Of a stretch of 64,000 bases of DNA, positions 62,784 through 64,000 are shown in pieces (position 1 is the stretch's first letter; the number at the start of each line of letters is the position of its first letter). The notes beneath the pieces are model-generated. The model saw only the letters and a list, made by a program, of their open reading frames with translations, ran no database searches and had not been told where the DNA came from. The stretch is from Hansschlegelia quercus. GTDB taxonomy: Bacteria > Pseudomonadota > Alphaproteobacteria > Rhizobiales > Methylopilaceae. Where the stretch lies: contig NZ_SIUB01000001.1 of NCBI RefSeq assembly GCF_004310425.1, forward strand, positions 1 through 64,000, in the 5' to 3' direction. Both the position numbers and the translations under genes were made by a program.

Positions 62784-63566
62784 ATGGCTTTCGGCAAATC
62801 GCTCTCGCGCCTGCTTTCGCCCTCGAAGGGCCCACGACTGAAGCCGTCCGACGCCGCGGTCAGGAAGACCAACATCCAGCGCTACTACGCGCATGCGAAT
62901 GGCGGCGACGCCTATCTCTCGCTCTACGACCGGGCGGCCGAGATCACCGGCTCGCAGAACAAGTTCGTCACTCAGAACCGCTTCTTCACCCTCTACCAGA
63001 TGGTCAACCGCCTGCTCGACCGAGGCGTCGAGGGCGATGTCGCGGAGTGCGGCTGCTGGCACGGCCTGTCCGCTTTCATCACCGCGGAGACGCTGGCCGC
63101 GCGCGGCTGGACGGGCAAGGTCTGGGTCTTCGACAGCTTCGAGGGCGGCCTGTCCAGCAAGGTCGCAGAGGACCGTCGGGGGAGAGCGGCCAAGCGCGAC
63201 AACGCTAGCGAGAAGGCGGAGAAGGACAAGTTCATCTCCAGCTATGACGCGGTGAAGAAGAACTTCGAGCGCTTCCCCTTCGTCTCGATCCACAAAGGCT
63301 GGATCCCGCAGGTTTTCGACGCCGCGCAGGGTCTTGCCGAGCGCCGCTTCGCGCTGGTTCACGTCGATGTCGACCTCTACGAGCCCACCCGCGATTCTCT
63401 GGCCTTCTTCGGTCCTCGCATGAGCCCGGGCGGCGTGATCGTTTTCGACGATTACGGCTCGGCGAACTTTCCCGGAGCGACGCAGGCGATCGACGAGTTT
63501 CGGGCGGCGACCCCGCACAGCTTCTTCCTCGAGACGCACCTGATGGGCGCGGTTCTGGCGCTCTGA
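62784..63566 (+). CDS. TylF/MycF-like methyltransferase
   Basis: A 260-residue SAM-dependent methyltransferase of the TylF/MycF (macrocin O-methyltransferase) family. The SAM-binding motif is VAECGCWHGLSAF (from residue 86), then VWVFDSFEGG, and the metal/catalytic-type segment VHVDVDLYEPTRDSLAFFGPRMSPGGVIVFDDYG. Relatives include antibiotic-sugar and polysaccharide-linked methyltransferases, but no such cluster is present here, so the substrate is unknown. It stands alone, 86 bases after the histidine kinase, and is convergent with glnE with four bases between stops. The family assignment is firm; the role is not. Confidence 0.87.
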   Translation: MAFGKSLSRLLSPSKGPRLKPSDAAVRKTNIQRYYAHANGGDAYLSLYDRAAEITGSQNKFVTQNRFFTLYQMVNRLLDRGVEGDVAECGCWHGLSAFITAETLAARGWTGKVWVFDSFEGGLSSKVAEDRRGRAAKRDNASEKAEKDKFISSYDAVKKNFERFPFVSIHKGWIPQVFDAAQGLAERRFALVHVDVDLYEPTRDSLAFFGPRMSPGGVIVFDDYGSANFPGATQAIDEFRAATPHSFFLETHLMGAVLAL

Positions 63567-63570
63567 AGCG

Positions 63571-64000
63571 TCAGCGCATCTCGGCGATCACGCGGCGGAA
63601 GATCTTGCGCACCGTGCTTTGGGTTTCGGCAAGCGTCGCGGTGAGCGACCCGAAGTCCGGCGCGGCGCCGATGCGCGCCAGGAATCCCTTCAGCCCCTCG
63701 CCCGCCTCGTCGGCGTCGAACGGGCCGTCGAGCGCGAGGCGCAGCGCCTGGGTCAGGTCCTGCTGCAGCCGGCAAGCGGCCGTCAGGGCTGAACAATCCT
63801 CCTCAGACAGAAATCCTGCCGCCTGCGCCCGTTCGAGCGCGGGGATCGTCACGGCGCCGAGCAGGTCCGACTCGCGAGCGGCGTAGGAAAGTTGCAGGCC
63901 CTGCGCGATAAACTCGATGTCCACGAGCCCGCCCGGCGCATGCTTCAGGTTCCAGGGGCCGCCAGCTCCCTTCTCCTTGTCGAGCAGCGCGCGCATCGCC
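63571..64000 (-). CDS. glnE: Bifunctional glutamine synthetase adenylyltransferase GlnE, C-terminal part (cut by window edge)
   Basis: Only the last 143 or so residues are in the window; the gene continues past 64000 toward its start. They carry DIEFIAQGLQLSYA, with MRALLDKEKG and WNLKHAPGGLVDIEF, the conserved segment of the second nucleotidyltransferase domain of GlnE, then the C-terminal helical region ending VRKIFRRVIAEMR. GlnE adds or removes AMP on glutamine synthetase in response to PII signals. The C-terminal half performs adenylylation. The gene is convergent with the TylF-like gene. Apart from truncation by the window it looks intact. Confidence 0.93.
   Translation of the reverse strand, partial: AMRALLDKEKGAGGPWNLKHAPGGLVDIEFIAQGLQLSYAARESDLLGAVTIPALERAQAAGFLSEEDCSALTAACRLQQDLTQALRLALDGPFDADEAGEGLKGFLARIGAAPDFGSLTATLAETQSTVRKIFRRVIAEMR

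Noticed and set aside
60286-62835. 849-codon open frame on the minus strand opposite the histidine kinase
   Set aside because: It mirrors the kinase gene and has the low-complexity composition of a shadow frame; the kinase has all expected motifs and a strong ribosome-binding site.

Overview
This 64 kb window is high-GC, tightly packed chromosomal DNA from an alphaproteobacterium, most likely of the order Hyphomicrobiales (Rhizobiales). I infer this from the permuted two-piece tmRNA gene, the tRNA-Leu-tig-clpP-clpX order, the recG/sdhE/mfd neighbourhood, the thyA-folA-hflKC block, class II DAHP synthase, an IalB-family protein and a PleC/PdhS-type kinase. Genus is not decided; a methylotroph-like relative is only a guess. 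Nearly all genes look native. There is no prophage, plasmid module, insertion sequence or CRISPR array, and no gene-free stretch exceeds 300 bases.

Layout. 1-4.1 kb: protein quality control on the minus strand (tRNA-Leu, tig, clpP, clpX). 4.1-8.8 kb: MazG, an HSL-type esterase, topoisomerase IV ParE and a small secreted protein. 8.9-20 kb: DEAD-box helicase, diguanylate cyclase, Old Yellow Enzyme, quinone reductase, a secreted unknown, TerC, a UbiH-like hydroxylase, an AEC carrier, a 59-residue ORF with a near-perfect Shine-Dalgarno, a CoA-ester lyase and HspQ. 20-25 kb: IalB-like protein, a Tat-exported oligopeptide-binding protein followed by a degraded adenylate-forming-enzyme homologue, and a FrnE-like DsbA protein. 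25.1-25.8 kb: a DUF559 endonuclease-like gene precisely bracketed by two direct copies of a 125-bp palindromic repeat. 25.8-32 kb: mfd, sdhE, recG. 32-40 kb: membrane proteins, a YbdK-type ligase, MAPEG, glmS, gltX, a Spy/CpxP-like protein and class II DAHP synthase.

40-50.5 kb is a long minus-strand run: thyA, a secreted protein, folA, hflK, hflC, DUF2065, gabD, rpiA, DUF2059, gor and a DHA2 exporter, joined by several stop/start overlaps. It combines folate/dTMP synthesis, membrane-protease control and NADPH/glutathione functions. 50.6-54.5 kb: an MFS exporter, a chemoreceptor, ssrA and a small secreted protein. 54.8-64 kb: htpG overlapping a nicotinamidase-like gene, pepN, a double-PAS histidine kinase, a TylF-like methyltransferase and the 3' end of glnE cut by the window edge.

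The best candidate for something new is the DUF559/repeat cassette near 25.2-25.8 kb. Other points worth a second look are the dispersed ~105-bp palindromes near 5.0 and 29.4 kb, the unlisted 59-residue ORF at 18.2 kb and the catalytically degraded ANL protein. Function calls rest on sequence recognition only; no database search was run.
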